Positions 44,719 through 54,721 of a DNA stretch of 61,028 nucleotides are shown piece by piece. Numbering within the stretch: position 1 is the stretch's first letter; each line of letters starts with the position of its first letter. Both the position numbers and the translations under genes were made by a program. The notes below the pieces were generated by a model. That model made no database searches. It had not been told where the DNA came from and was given only the letters and a program-made list of their open reading frames with translations. The stretch spans positions 1 through 61,028 of the forward strand of contig SVFG01000004.1 in assembly GCA_015056975.1 (NCBI GenBank), given 5' to 3'. Origin of the DNA: Lachnospiraceae bacterium (GTDB lineage: Bacteria > Bacillota > Clostridia > Lachnospirales > Lachnospiraceae).

Positions 44719-45483
44719 CTATCTTGCATATTGCTCAATACATGTATATAACATTTCCGCTGTTGCAGGCTTGAACAGATATCCGGCCGGATTGAGCTCC
44801 ATAACCGCATCAATATGTTCCTGATCTTTTACACCTGTCAGGAAGAACACCGGTACATCCTTTGCATCATCAAGCTCCTTAATCATCTGGAAAGTAAGCT
44901 TACCATCACATATGGGCATATCATAATCCAGGAATATAATATCCGGCACTCTCTTGCCAATCAGGTTCATAGCCTTCATACCTGAGGTTGCAAGCTGTAC
45001 GTCATACCGATTCTTTAACACCTCATTTAACACTCGGATCTGAAAAGCATTGTCGTCAATCAGCATAACGCATTTTCTCTTTTCTACCCCCTCCGCCAAT
45101 GTAGGTGCCTTCTCCTCTGCATCATCTTCCGGAACCAGTTCTTTGATAAGCTCCACAAGCTTTGCCCCTTCCGCAGGTCTCTCCAACAGATGAAAGGGCT
45201 CCATCTTAATAATCTCACCGATGCACTTAAACTCCGAACCGGAACCATAACAAATCACCGGAATATGAGGATAATTTAATTTTAACTCAAAAAAGATATT
45301 CAGATTGCCTACTTCCACACCAACCATACTGTATATAATCAAATCCGGCTGGTTCAATTTTAACATTCCCTGTATCATTTCAAGATTATCCGCACACACC
45401 TGAACACTATAGTCCTGTGACAGATAATTGTTTATCCCCTCAAACACCTGATTTAACTTACCTATCAAGAATATTTTCTTCAT
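44719..45483 (-). CDS. Two-receiver response regulator, first receiver degenerate
   Basis: The 254-aa protein has two CheY-like domains. The second (about 136-254) is canonical: acidic pair IDD, phospho-acceptor in DIIFLDYDMPICDG, then FFLTG and a late Lys (LFKPA). The first (1-115) lacks the acceptor Asp (LIIYSMVG at that place) and so is a pseudo-receiver. No output domain is present. It is 13 nt after the hybrid kinase gene and is likely its phosphorelay partner. Confidence 0.85.
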   Translation of the reverse strand: MKKIFLIGKLNQVFEGINNYLSQDYSVQVCADNLEMIQGMLKLNQPDLIIYSMVGVEVGNLNIFFELKLNYPHIPVICYGSGSEFKCIGEIIKMEPFHLLERPAEGAKLVELIKELVPEDDAEEKAPTLAEGVEKRKCVMLIDDNAFQIRVLNEVLKNRYDVQLATSGMKAMNLIGKRVPDIIFLDYDMPICDGKLTFQMIKELDDAKDVPVFFLTGVKDQEHIDAVMELNPAGYLFKPATAEMLYTCIEQYAR

Positions 45484-45496
45484 AACCGCTCTCCCG

Positions 45497-47977
45497 TTAT
45501 CGCTTTATCTTTTCCAACGCAGCCAATGCCGCTTCCGAATCCAAATTCAATACATCCTCCAACAAAATATCAATCACTTCCTGCATTTCTGCGGGATAAG
45601 AATATTTCTTTATTTCAGCACAAATCAAATCTGCTGAATTAAAGTCTTCATTAATCAGGCTGGATTTCAACATCTCAAAAAACACCATATGGGCACTTCC
45701 GGCTTCTTGTTTTTCTTCCTTAGGAATAATGGTTGCAATCCGTTCTCTGTGCTTTTCCATTTCATCCAATAAAATCGGATGTACTGTACGAATCCTCTCC
45801 ATATCCCCCTGAATACATGCTACTTCCTGAAGCCTTGCCACTTTAGATAACAAGAGTGCCCCCACAGTTGCCGAAGTACTCTTTAACGCATGCACCTCAA
45901 TCCGGTATAGCTGCAGTGCTTCTTCCTTCTCCAAATCTGCAAACAGGGATTCCAATTTTTGTTTGAGCGGATTCAGGGAATCATGAAAATCTATTAATAT
46001 TTTCGGCAAAAGTTCCTCATCTCTTAAGATATTTTTAGCATATCCAAAGTCAAATTCATCTAATTGAGGCAACTCTATCGTATTACTGTCATTTTTATCT
46101 TCTGTAAATGTGTCGGTGTACACTCCTGCATCTGTTACCGCCAGATAGTTTATAAGCATCTTTTCTAATTCATCCGGCATAATCGGTTTGGAAAGGAAAT
46201 CATCAAATCCTTCCTCCAGATACCTTTCACGGTCACCCATAATAGCATTGGCCGTCAGCATAATAATCGGGATACCCTCACACAATTTCTCTTCTTTGAT
46301 AATATGGAACGTTTCAATACCATCCATCTCCGGCATCATATGGTCCAAAAAGACTATATCAAAGCTTTGCTGCCTAAGCAGTTCAAGACACATCTTTCCA
46401 CTGTCCGCTTCCATTATCTGCATCTGTGTCTTCTTAAGAAGTGCCTTAAACACTTTTCGGTTCATGCGGTTATCATCTACTACCAAAAGCTTCTTATCGG
46501 GAGCCACAAACATGGTCTGCTTACTCTTGGTGCCACCTGCATTTGCCTGCCTGCTTCTAAAGTCTCCAATCGGCTCAGTATCCACAATCCGCTGAATAAT
46601 ATCAAAAGAGAACTCACTTCCCTTCTCGTATTCACTCTGAATAACCAGTTCGCTCTCCATAAGCGTCAAAAACTGCTTCGCAATCTTCATGCCAAGTCCG
46701 GTACCCTCTACGTTCTTATTTCTGGACGAATCAAACCGCTGGTATGCATCATATATCTTTCCGATATCTTCTTCCTTAATACCAATACCTGTATCACGGA
46801 CTGCAAAATGAATAATTGCTTCCTCCTGCTCCACTCTGCAATTGACAACCAAAGTCACTGTACCCTGCTCCGTATATTTCACCGCATTGGTTAGCAGATT
46901 CAAAAGCACCTGACGGATACGCTTATCATCGCCGAAGTAACCTCTTGGCATAGTGGTGTCAATATCAAAAATCAACTGAAGTCCCTTTTCCCTTGATCTT
47001 ATTTCAACCATATGGTACAGATCTTTCAGCAAAGCATCCAACCGGTAATCGTCTTCCACCAATTCCATCATACCGGATTCAATCTTTGAGGAATCCAGAA
47101 TCTCATTTATAATATTAAGCAGTGCCATTGATGAATTCTTGATATCATCCGCATAGCTGAGAATATCCTCATTGGTACTTTCTCTGAGAATCATCTCATT
47201 CATACCCAAAACAGCATTTACAGGGGTACGGATTTCATGGGACATCTTTGCCAGAAATTCGGACTTTGCTTTATTTGCGCGTTCCGCTTCTTCTCTTGCC
47301 TTTTCAAGCTCAGCGGAAAGCTTCGCCTTTTCCAGGGAACCGCTTACAATTCTAAGAATATTATTGCTTACAAATACATAAGCAATGTACATGAGACATC
47401 TGGGAAAAATATAGTACAATAACAACGTAAAAAACACATTGTCATTCACCTTTGACAGTAAAAATACACCATCCACGGAATGAGTCTGCAAATTACTGGT
47501 CGTCAGAAGTGCCATATTAGCATCACACAAACCGAAGAAATAACCGCAGTAAACTACTACAAAGGTACTAATCACGGTCAGTGCATAAACATAACTCATA
47601 ATCCTTTTAGAGGAATACAGTGCTGCATACAAAAAGGGTAAAATTGCCAGCAATGTCACATGATATGTAATATATACACCCATGATGGTATATACCACCA
47701 AAACTCCTGCCATCAAATAATATTTAAATTGCGGTTTAGATAGCGGAGCTCTTCTGGAAACCAATAAAATAACCAGATAGATAATTGCAGACGGAATAAA
47801 GCTCTTAATCATAATCGCTTTATCCACCACAAAAATATCCAACATATTTAACACAAATGCAATGGCATAAATGGTAAGCGTCACGGTAAAGCATCGCAAC
47901 ACATATTTATTCGCCACCTGCTCACGGTCTTCTATATAAACAGAAATATCATCATTGATTCGCTTTGTCCTTTGCAT
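45497..47977 (-). CDS. Hybrid sensor histidine kinase with receiver and HPt domains
   Basis: The 826-aa protein has about six membrane helices (27-205), a coiled coil, a HisKA domain with phospho-acceptor His247 ([13 protein letters not shown]), an ATPase domain ([28 protein letters not shown]), a receiver domain ([10 protein letters not shown], acceptor in [13 protein letters not shown]) and a C-terminal HPt domain ([14 protein letters not shown]). This is a full phosphorelay in one chain. The sensed signal is unknown; the membrane part has little outside sequence. Confidence 0.92.
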   Translation of the reverse strand: MQRTKRINDDISVYIEDREQVANKYVLRCFTVTLTIYAIAFVLNMLDIFVVDKAIMIKSFIPSAIIYLVILLVSRRAPLSKPQFKYYLMAGVLVVYTIMGVYITYHVTLLAILPFLYAALYSSKRIMSYVYALTVISTFVVVYCGYFFGLCDANMALLTTSNLQTHSVDGVFLLSKVNDNVFFTLLLYYIFPRCLMYIAYVFVSNNILRIVSGSLEKAKLSAELEKAREEAERANKAKSEFLAKMSHEIRTPVNAVLGMNEMILRESTNEDILSYADDIKNSSMALLNIINEILDSSKIESGMMELVEDDYRLDALLKDLYHMVEIRSREKGLQLIFDIDTTMPRGYFGDDKRIRQVLLNLLTNAVKYTEQGTVTLVVNCRVEQEEAIIHFAVRDTGIGIKEEDIGKIYDAYQRFDSSRNKNVEGTGLGMKIAKQFLTLMESELVIQSEYEKGSEFSFDIIQRIVDTEPIGDFRSRQANAGGTKSKQTMFVAPDKKLLVVDDNRMNRKVFKALLKKTQMQIMEADSGKMCLELLRQQSFDIVFLDHMMPEMDGIETFHIIKEEKLCEGIPIIMLTANAIMGDRERYLEEGFDDFLSKPIMPDELEKMLINYLAVTDAGVYTDTFTEDKNDSNTIELPQLDEFDFGYAKNILRDEELLPKILIDFHDSLNPLKQKLESLFADLEKEEALQLYRIEVHALKSTSATVGALLLSKVARLQEVACIQGDMERIRTVHPILLDEMEKHRERIATIIPKEEKQEAGSAHMVFFEMLKSSLINEDFNSADLICAEIKKYSYPAEMQEVIDILLEDVLNLDSEAALAALEKIKR

Positions 47978-48014
47978 ATCTTCTTCCTTATATGAGTAGA
48001 TTAATATTCCTTTT

Positions 48015-48023
48015 ATTATATCA
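48015..48023 (-). promoter_or_regulatory. Extended -10 promoter of the hybrid kinase gene
   Basis: TGATATAAT on the minus strand (48023-48015) is a perfect extended -10; no good -35 is seen. It lies 38 nt before the ATG. Confidence 0.5.
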
Positions 48024-48063
48024 CATATACATCTCGAAATCCACTCATATCAGGGGAATTTCG

Positions 48064-48096
48064 CAAAAAGCCCTGCCGCAATTACTACGGCAGGGC
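48064..48096 (-). terminator. Terminator after degV
   Basis: GCCCTGCCG/CGGCAGGGC 9-bp GC-rich stem with a 9-nt loop, then TTTTTG, on the minus strand. Confidence 0.9.
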
Positions 48097-48111
48097 CCCA
48101 TATTCCATACT

Positions 48112-48945
48112 CTATTTTTCAATATACTGCAATGCAACACATGCAGGACCGCCCTGCGTCACAAATACCGGACTCAGCGGATGAATCTGTATCTCCGTAA
48201 GAGGAAACGCCTCCTTGATACGCTCTGCAATCTGCTTTGCTTCCTCCGGCACATTGGCGTGAACTACATACAAAATATGACGCGCATCCAGACACAAGTC
48301 CTTCCAATGATCTATAATAGTGCTTACAGCCGATTTCATCGTACGCTTAATACCAAAAATCTTTAACTGCCTGCCATCCTCCGTCAGGGTCATAATCGGC
48401 TTTAACTTCAATACCGCACCAATATTGGCAGTCATCGGTGCAAGACGTCCGCCTCTCTTTAAGAAAGCAAAATCCTGAGGAATCAGGAAGGACTCTGTCT
48501 TTTTCTTAATATACTCAAGCCAGTCCAATATCTCCTGCTTCGTCTTACCCATAAGCTTCATCTGCTGTGCCTTCTCCACCATATACCGGTGGGGACCGCA
48601 TAATGTCTTTGTATTGACAACTGTAATGTTCTCTTTATTCTCAACCATCTGCGCTGCGCTACATGCTGTCTGATAGGTTCCTGACAGTCCGTCCGCCATG
48701 GCAATATCGATAATCTCATCCTCTTTATATTTCTCGTATGTCTCTACAACATCACCAATGGGAGGCTGTGAAGATTTAGGTATCTCTCCCCGCCCGATTC
48801 TGGCATAAAATTCCTCCATATCTACCAGAAGATCTCTGCCTTCCATATCGCCGATGTTTACACACAACGGAAGCGCCTCAAAGCCCAGTTCTCTCGCTTC
48901 ATCTACCGTATATAATGTTGAAGAATCCGTAACAATCTGTAACAT
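48112..48945 (-). CDS. DegV-family fatty-acid-binding protein
   Basis: DegV/FakB proteins hold a fatty acid for phosphorylation by the kinase FakA in phospholipid synthesis. The 277-aa product starts at ATG 48945 (MLQIVTDSSTLYT), with AGAGG 9 nt upstream; the open frame has 18 more codons upstream that cover the promoter. Family marks are TDSS at the N-terminus, MADGLSGTYQTACSA and KRGGRLAPMTANIGAVLKLK. No FakA gene is in the window. Confidence 0.88.
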   Translation of the reverse strand: MLQIVTDSSTLYTVDEARELGFEALPLCVNIGDMEGRDLLVDMEEFYARIGRGEIPKSSQPPIGDVVETYEKYKEDEIIDIAMADGLSGTYQTACSAAQMVENKENITVVNTKTLCGPHRYMVEKAQQMKLMGKTKQEILDWLEYIKKKTESFLIPQDFAFLKRGGRLAPMTANIGAVLKLKPIMTLTEDGRQLKIFGIKRTMKSAVSTIIDHWKDLCLDARHILYVVHANVPEEAKQIAERIKEAFPLTEIQIHPLSPVFVTQGGPACVALQYIEK

Positions 48946-48987
48946 AATCAAATACCTCTTTACATGGTTTTCAATACTACTTATATA

Positions 48988-49016
48988 AGTAAACACCACT
49001 AAATAGAAATAGTCAA
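48988..49016 (-). promoter_or_regulatory. Probable promoter of degV
   Basis: Minus strand -35 TTGACT (49016-49011), 17-nt spacer, weak -10 TTTACT (48993-48988). Confidence 0.5.
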
Positions 49017-49041
49017 GAGGTTTTGAAGAAATAATTGAATC

Positions 49042-49770
49042 TCATACGTATTCAGAATAACTGATTCCAGTGTATTTCTTAAAACACCTTCCAAAATAAT
49101 TAGGGTCCGGAATCCCCACTTCATTTGCAGTCTCAAACATTTTCAAGTTGCTTTTTTTCAATTCTATGGCATGTTCCATTCGGCATTTCATCAGGTATTC
49201 CAAAAAACTCACGCCCATTTCCTTCTTAAACTTCCTGCTCAAATAGCTGGCATTAAATCCAAACTGCTGGGCAACCGAAGCCAAATTGATAGTGGAATCC
49301 TTGTAATTATTCTTCAGATAATTAACAATCTTTTGTATCTCGAAGGAATTAAGTGCCGGTTCCTCCTGTTGTGAACCTTTTTCGTCTAAAGAACACTTAT
49401 CCAATTCGTCAACCACCCGTTTTAAAACCTTTTCCACTTCACTTCTGACAATAGGCTTAAGCATATACTCCACTACCGGAAGACGCACACATTGACGCGC
49501 ATACTCAAAATCATCAAATCCGGTGAGAACAATCACGCGCAAATCGGGATAACGGGTTGTCGCCATCTTGGTAAATTCAATACCGTCCATAAAGGGCATA
49601 CAGATATCAACGAATACTATATCAGGATTTACGTCATCAATAATATTGATTGCCTCTATACCGCTGGCAGCTTCACCAACCACCTCAAGGCCCAATGCTT
49701 CCCAGTCTATAGACGCCTGCAATAGTTTTCTGACCGGCATCTCATCGTCAACAATCATAACTCTCTTCAT
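49042..49770 (-). CDS. YesN-like response regulator, receiver plus AraC-type DNA-binding domain
   Basis: The 242-aa protein has an N-terminal receiver (acidic IVDDE, acceptor in DIVFVDICMPFMDG, late KPI) and a C-terminal AraC domain with two helix-turn-helix units (NASYLSRKFKKEMGVSFLEY and PDPNYFGRCFKKYTG). With the YesM-like kinase it should activate the adjacent sugar ABC genes when their substrate is present. It is 3 nt after the kinase gene. Confidence 0.92.
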   Translation of the reverse strand: MKRVMIVDDEMPVRKLLQASIDWEALGLEVVGEAASGIEAINIIDDVNPDIVFVDICMPFMDGIEFTKMATTRYPDLRVIVLTGFDDFEYARQCVRLPVVEYMLKPIVRSEVEKVLKRVVDELDKCSLDEKGSQQEEPALNSFEIQKIVNYLKNNYKDSTINLASVAQQFGFNASYLSRKFKKEMGVSFLEYLMKCRMEHAIELKKSNLKMFETANEVGIPDPNYFGRCFKKYTGISYSEYV

Positions 49771-49773
49771 CCC

Positions 49774-51543
49774 TTATTCCTCCCCATCACGCAATCTCTC
49801 CTGAGTGTTTTGCGGAATACAGATTTCTATTTCCGTGTACTCACCCATTTCACTGCGTATCGTAACAACATCATCCTTGTTACAGTAATAACGAATGCGG
49901 TCTATGGTTCCTGCCAACCCAAATCCACCGGGACTCTTTCGAACAGCTTCTTCCCGTTTGGTCTCCAGAACCTTTTGAATTTGTTCCTCACTCATTCCCA
50001 CACCCGTATCGTAAATGGATACGTGCAATCCACCTTCACTCAGCCTTGCCGTAACCTTAATGATACAATGTTCTCCTTTCAGCTTTACTCCATGATAAAT
50101 ACTATTCTCCACCAATGGTTGCAAAATCAACTTCGGAACCATATAATCAAGGGTTCCCTCATCAATTTCATACTCATCCGTAAAGCTGTCCCCGTACCGC
50201 AATTTTTGAAGAGCCAAATAATCCTGAATAATTCTGAGTTCATCCCGGAAAGGAATCTCACGCTTACCCTTGCTCAAAAAATTGCGGTAAAAGCTTCCCA
50301 ATGTTTCCAGTGCATCTCTTACCTGTACTGCGTCTTCCTGTATGGCAAGATAGCGAATGGTCTCTAAGGTATTGTACAAGAAATGGGGCTTGATTTGTTC
50401 ATACAAGACCATCATTTCCGCTTTTCGAATGTTCTCCTCTTCCCGCAATAGCTGTTCAAACAATTCGTTCATATAGTCAATCATGTTATTGTAGCTTTCA
50501 GCCAATCGACCGATTTCATCATCCGGCATTTCTTCTTCAATGCGTGCCAGCCAACCTTCTGCTTTCGTTCGCTCAATGGAAGCATCCAGTGTCATAATGG
50601 GTTTTGTGATATTTTTCTGTACAAACAAAGTGTGTATAATGGAAGATAAAAACAAGGCACAAAATGTCATAAGCATCGCGAATAACGTCTCAATGGGCAA
50701 TGGTGTGGCACTTGTATTTGTACAGCACATGACTATTAAGGGGGGGATTGCATTCTTTGCCGTAAAAGCTGCCCGCTTTCCGCGAAAACGTATATTTTTG
50801 CTAACTGTATTCTCGCTGTTATACTCATCCTTATACAGATTTGCAAGTTCTTCATCGCCGCACAAATAGGTACCGTTTGTATCCACAACACACATTCCGC
50901 TTGCTTTTTGAATAGAAATTACTTCATCAAAACAACTGCTGGATATATTCATAACTAAAATACCCAACAGTTCCTGTGAATTTATATCATTAATTGCTCT
51001 GGCAAATGTAAGCGTAGGCTTCCCATCCTTTTTTATAATAACACCGTTTCCGTTTATGGAAAGTGTCTTCGCTCCATCTGCTTCCAGAATATATTGCCAC
51101 CCATCTGATTCCATATCGATAATATATTCATTCTTACCGGTATTGGCATATTCGCCATCATTCCGAAAAATATAAACTGATTCGATATAGTTAATATTAC
51201 CATAATGATTCAATATTTCATACATTCCCATGCGGGCTTCGTAAGACATGCTTTTGTCAGCTTCCTCACATTTGAGAAAGCTGACAACACGATCATTAAC
51301 CATAATCAGTCTTGATATGTAATTATAATTTTGGACTGTGGAATTCACCATGGAAGCCACATTATCTACCGCTTTTTCCGAAGCCTTCGCCCGGTAGTCA
51401 ACGTTTGTCCGCCTTAATACAATCATGAAAGAAGCAACAAACAAGATAGCAAAAAAACCAAATAAAATTACATAAAAAGCTAACGTCTTTTGCTTCAAGG
51501 ATTTAAAATGTATACGCTTGTTCCATAATTTATCAAAAATCAT
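49774..51543 (-). CDS. YesM-like sensor histidine kinase
   Basis: The 589-aa protein has a first membrane helix (21-43), a large outside sensor part, a second helix (about 285-305), a HAMP region, the His-kinase motif QIKPHFLYNTLETIRYL with its acceptor His, and an ATPase domain (PLVENSIYHGV, YDTGVGMSEEQ). This family senses carbohydrates or their transport and pairs with YesN regulators. It sits between the permease genes and the regulator gene, 51 nt after the former. Confidence 0.92.
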   Translation of the reverse strand: MIFDKLWNKRIHFKSLKQKTLAFYVILFGFFAILFVASFMIVLRRTNVDYRAKASEKAVDNVASMVNSTVQNYNYISRLIMVNDRVVSFLKCEEADKSMSYEARMGMYEILNHYGNINYIESVYIFRNDGEYANTGKNEYIIDMESDGWQYILEADGAKTLSINGNGVIIKKDGKPTLTFARAINDINSQELLGILVMNISSSCFDEVISIQKASGMCVVDTNGTYLCGDEELANLYKDEYNSENTVSKNIRFRGKRAAFTAKNAIPPLIVMCCTNTSATPLPIETLFAMLMTFCALFLSSIIHTLFVQKNITKPIMTLDASIERTKAEGWLARIEEEMPDDEIGRLAESYNNMIDYMNELFEQLLREEENIRKAEMMVLYEQIKPHFLYNTLETIRYLAIQEDAVQVRDALETLGSFYRNFLSKGKREIPFRDELRIIQDYLALQKLRYGDSFTDEYEIDEGTLDYMVPKLILQPLVENSIYHGVKLKGEHCIIKVTARLSEGGLHVSIYDTGVGMSEEQIQKVLETKREEAVRKSPGGFGLAGTIDRIRYYCNKDDVVTIRSEMGEYTEIEICIPQNTQERLRDGEE

Positions 51544-51594
51544 ATCGTTTTCCTCTTATAGACAAGTGTACCACATCCCCTGTTTGAAAACAAG

Positions 51595-52458
51595 TTAACC
51601 TTTAATTGCACCTGCAATAAAACTGTCCTGAATCTTCTTGCTGAAGAAGATGTAAAAGATCAGCATGGGGAATGTTGCAAGAACCATTGCCGCACCCACA
51701 GGTCCCCACTCTGTCAGATACTGTCCCGAAAGAGCCTGCACACCTACCGGCAAGGTTTTATGAGCGGTGTCGCTGATAAATATATTTGCAAACATAAGCT
51801 CATTCCAACACTGCAGGAAAGTGTAAATTGAAACTGTAGCCACCGCAGGTTTCATCAGGGGTACAATAATTTTAAAGAATATTCTAAACGCACCGCAGCC
51901 GTCAATACATGCTGCTTCATCAAGTTCAAACGGTATCCCTTGCATAAACCCAGTACATATTAGTATTGCCATTGCCAGCGAAAATGCGGCATATGGAATT
52001 ATGAGGGAGGCATATGTACTGAGCAAATGCAATCTGGATAATGTAACATAAATAGGTACGATAGAGGCATGAATCGGTATGGTGAGTCCCAACATCAGGA
52101 AACTCATCATCTTCTCTCTGCCCTTCCAGAAAAATCTTGTCAGGGCAAACGTAGCCATAAGCGCTACAATCATAACCACCGCAATAGTAACAACTGCCAC
52201 GATGGTACTATTCAGGAAATACTTAAAAATGTTACCTACTTTTAAAGCTTTTTCGTAATTGGACCACAACCATTCTCTGGGAAGTCCCACTACGTTTTCA
52301 CCGAATATTTCTGTATTGCTCTTTAGGGAGAACGTAAACATCCAATATATCGGGAACAGATTAATAAGCAGCCAAATAATAAGCACAATATAGACTAAGG
52401 TTTCTTTAATTCTTTTTCTTCTTACCAAGCCCGAAAGTGTTCTTTCGTTTCGTGCCAT
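51595..52458 (-). CDS. CUT1 sugar ABC permease (MalG/YesQ-like)
   Basis: The 287-aa protein, starting at ATG 52458 with GGGGG 6 nt upstream, has six membrane segments and the EAA loop EAACIDGCGAFRIFFKIIVP that docks on the ATPase. It ends at FIAGAIKG, a usual family end. Its 5' end lies inside the 3' end of the other permease gene by 53 nt, a long overlap. It is the second permease of an oligosaccharide importer. Confidence 0.9.
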   Translation of the reverse strand: MARNERTLSGLVRRKRIKETLVYIVLIIWLLINLFPIYWMFTFSLKSNTEIFGENVVGLPREWLWSNYEKALKVGNIFKYFLNSTIVAVVTIAVVMIVALMATFALTRFFWKGREKMMSFLMLGLTIPIHASIVPIYVTLSRLHLLSTYASLIIPYAAFSLAMAILICTGFMQGIPFELDEAACIDGCGAFRIFFKIIVPLMKPAVATVSIYTFLQCWNELMFANIFISDTAHKTLPVGVQALSGQYLTEWGPVGAAMVLATFPMLIFYIFFSKKIQDSFIAGAIKG

Positions 52459-53341
52459 AATCGTCCCCCCTTTCCTTAAAGATTGCACTGATAATCAATG
52501 CCGCAGCAAAACACAATACAATCAAAAGAAGTGCTATGGTACTACCCATACCATATCTGTTTCTCGTAAATAGCATATTAATCATAAGCGTACTGGGTAC
52601 TTCTGTGGCATGATCCGGTCCACCATTGGTCAAAACGTAAATTAAGTCAAACGATTTAAATGAACCTGTAACCGCAAAAATAGTACTTATTTTCAGAATC
52701 GGCTTAATATATGGTATCACTATGTATCGGTTTACTTTTCCTTCGCTTGCGCCGTCAATCATTGCCGCTTCACGGTATTCCGGCGGAACACTCTTGATTC
52801 CCGCATACAAAAGAAGCATATGATATCCGACATACTGCCATACAGTAGGTACAAACGCAGCCATCAATGCCGTGCCTTCGTCACCCAGCCACCTTCTGGT
52901 CCATTCCTCCAATCCCAGACTGCGTAGAGCCACATTTAAAACACCATACTCAGGGTTGTAAATCTTTAACCACAACTGACCGATTACCACCGTAGAAATC
53001 AATACCGGTATAAAATATATTGAAAGGAATCCTCTTTCTCCCTTTCTTCCCTTACCAAGCAAAAGAGCAAGGAACAATGCAAGGGGAAGCTGAATGACAA
53101 CAGAAATAAAAGCAAGGATACATGCATTTCCAAATGCCTTTAAGAAACCGATATTGTCACTCGTAAACAATTCCACATAATTGTCTAATTCAACAAATTC
53201 TTTTGGGCCATATCCCTTCCAGTCAAAGAAGCTGTAGTACCCGGACATAAATATAGGCAAAATCAAGATACCGACAAACAAAAGCAATGCCGGAGCCATA
53301 AAAAGAGCTATTTTCCATTTACTGCTATATATTTTTTTCAT
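52406..53341 (-). CDS. CUT1 sugar ABC permease (MalF/YesP-like)
   Basis: The 311-aa protein has six membrane helices (first at 11-32) and the EAA loop EAAMIDGASEGKVNRYIVIP. It follows the binding-protein gene behind a terminator-like hairpin. Its basic C-terminal tail (TKRKNTFGLGKKKKN) is the part overlapping the next gene in another frame. No ATPase gene is in the locus; a shared MsmK-type ATPase elsewhere is the usual solution. Confidence 0.9.
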   Translation of the reverse strand: MKKIYSSKWKIALFMAPALLLFVGILILPIFMSGYYSFFDWKGYGPKEFVELDNYVELFTSDNIGFLKAFGNACILAFISVVIQLPLALFLALLLGKGRKGERGFLSIYFIPVLISTVVIGQLWLKIYNPEYGVLNVALRSLGLEEWTRRWLGDEGTALMAAFVPTVWQYVGYHMLLLYAGIKSVPPEYREAAMIDGASEGKVNRYIVIPYIKPILKISTIFAVTGSFKSFDLIYVLTNGGPDHATEVPSTLMINMLFTRNRYGMGSTIALLLIVLCFAAALIISAIFKERGDDYGTKRKNTFGLGKKKKN

Positions 53342-53353
53342 ATCACGTTTCCT

Positions 53354-53396
53354 TTAAAAAAGCGGTTCTCACCGGATACCCAAATAAGAACCGCTT
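53354..53396 (-). terminator. Attenuating hairpin between binding-protein and permease genes
   Basis: AAGCGGTTCT/AGAACCGCTT 10-bp stem with a 17-nt loop and trailing T-run on the minus strand. Such partial terminators keep permeases at lower levels than the binding protein. Confidence 0.85.
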
Positions 53397-53416
53397 AAAT
53401 TCATGTTACAACAGAA

Positions 53417-54664
53417 TTACTTAATGTCTTTTACAAGTCCATCAACAAATGCCTGACCATCAATCTTAGAGGAATAAATCTTGCTTACATAATCAAGATA
53501 AATTGCTGCTGAATCTGCTGACATAGCTGTATCACCAAACAATACATACTGGCTAGCATTTGCACAAATCTCAGATACGGACTGAGTTAATGCGTTAACG
53601 CTTGATGTATCATAATCAGGTGTCCATGCAGGAAGACCACAACCATCAAGATAACCATAGTGGCAGATGCCCTTAGCCAATTCAAATGCGGACTTAGCTG
53701 CTAATTCAGCATTCTTGGAACCAGCTGCAACTGCAAGAGTATCAGAAGGTCCTCCGATAAGCTCGCCAAGCTGAGACTTGGAAGAATCAATTACAGGGAA
53801 CTCAGAAACCTTAACGAAATCAAGACCAGCCTTAGCGAAGTCTGCACAGTTCCAAGTACCGTTCATGTAGAATGCATACTTTCCAGCCATGAAGTTAGCC
53901 TTAACTTCATCATTGGTAAGAGCGATTCCATCGGGATCAAAGTACTCTTTGTCAATCATTTCCTGGAAAATTCCTACAGCCTTAACAACGTCTGCATTAT
54001 TCCAAGAAGCTCTGCCTGCGAAAATCTCGTTAAGTGCGGTAGCACCTGCAGTCTTCTCGATGATGGACTCAAGGTACTCGGTTACACACCAGGTCTCCTT
54101 ACCGGAGCATCCGAAAGGAATGATTCCCTTTGCAACAAGCTTGTCACAGCAGTCAATGAGCTCTTCATATGTTGCAGGAACCTCATTGTAACCAACTTCT
54201 TTAAGAAGATCCATGTTAGAGAACATACCAACAATGTTCATAGTCATAGGTACACCATAGTACTTACCGTCGTACTTAACGTTACCCATCATAACCTCAG
54301 GAAGCTCGCTCTTGTAGGTAGCATAAACATCATCTACACAGTAAACACGACCTGCTGATACGAAATCTCCCAAGAATGCACAAGACCATGTAAAGAAGAT
54401 GTCAGGCATTTCGTTTGCAGAAACTGCTGCCTTAATCTTTGTCTTGTAAGCCTGATTCTCAACAGCTTCCCATGTGAAATTGATTTCAGGATGAGCTGCC
54501 TTGAAGTCTGCGATAGAAGCCTCATAAGAATGACGGTTAGAATCGCTTTCAGTAGCAATACACCACATAGTAAGATCTGTCTTACCATCGTCAGCGCCTT
54601 TGCCACATGCTGCCAGGGAAAATACCATTACCCCAGCCAATAATGCTGCTAATAACTTTTTCAT
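53417..54664 (-). CDS. Extracellular sugar-binding lipoprotein (ABC, CUT1)
   Basis: The 415-aa protein begins with a lipoprotein signal MKKLLAALLAGVMVFSLAACG, cut before Cys20. The mature part is a family 1 solute-binding protein with features such as FAGRASWNNADVV and AFYMNGTWNCADF. It should hand an oligosaccharide to the two permeases downstream. The sugar cannot be told because no glycoside hydrolase lies beside it. Confidence 0.92.
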   Translation of the reverse strand: MKKLLAALLAGVMVFSLAACGKGADDGKTDLTMWCIATESDSNRHSYEASIADFKAAHPEINFTWEAVENQAYKTKIKAAVSANEMPDIFFTWSCAFLGDFVSAGRVYCVDDVYATYKSELPEVMMGNVKYDGKYYGVPMTMNIVGMFSNMDLLKEVGYNEVPATYEELIDCCDKLVAKGIIPFGCSGKETWCVTEYLESIIEKTAGATALNEIFAGRASWNNADVVKAVGIFQEMIDKEYFDPDGIALTNDEVKANFMAGKYAFYMNGTWNCADFAKAGLDFVKVSEFPVIDSSKSQLGELIGGPSDTLAVAAGSKNAELAAKSAFELAKGICHYGYLDGCGLPAWTPDYDTSSVNALTQSVSEICANASQYVLFGDTAMSADSAAIYLDYVSKIYSSKIDGQAFVDGLVKDIK

Positions 54665-54721
54665 TTTACCCTCCTATATGATATGAAATTAGTTTATGTA
54701 AGCAGGCTTTATTGCCTGTTC

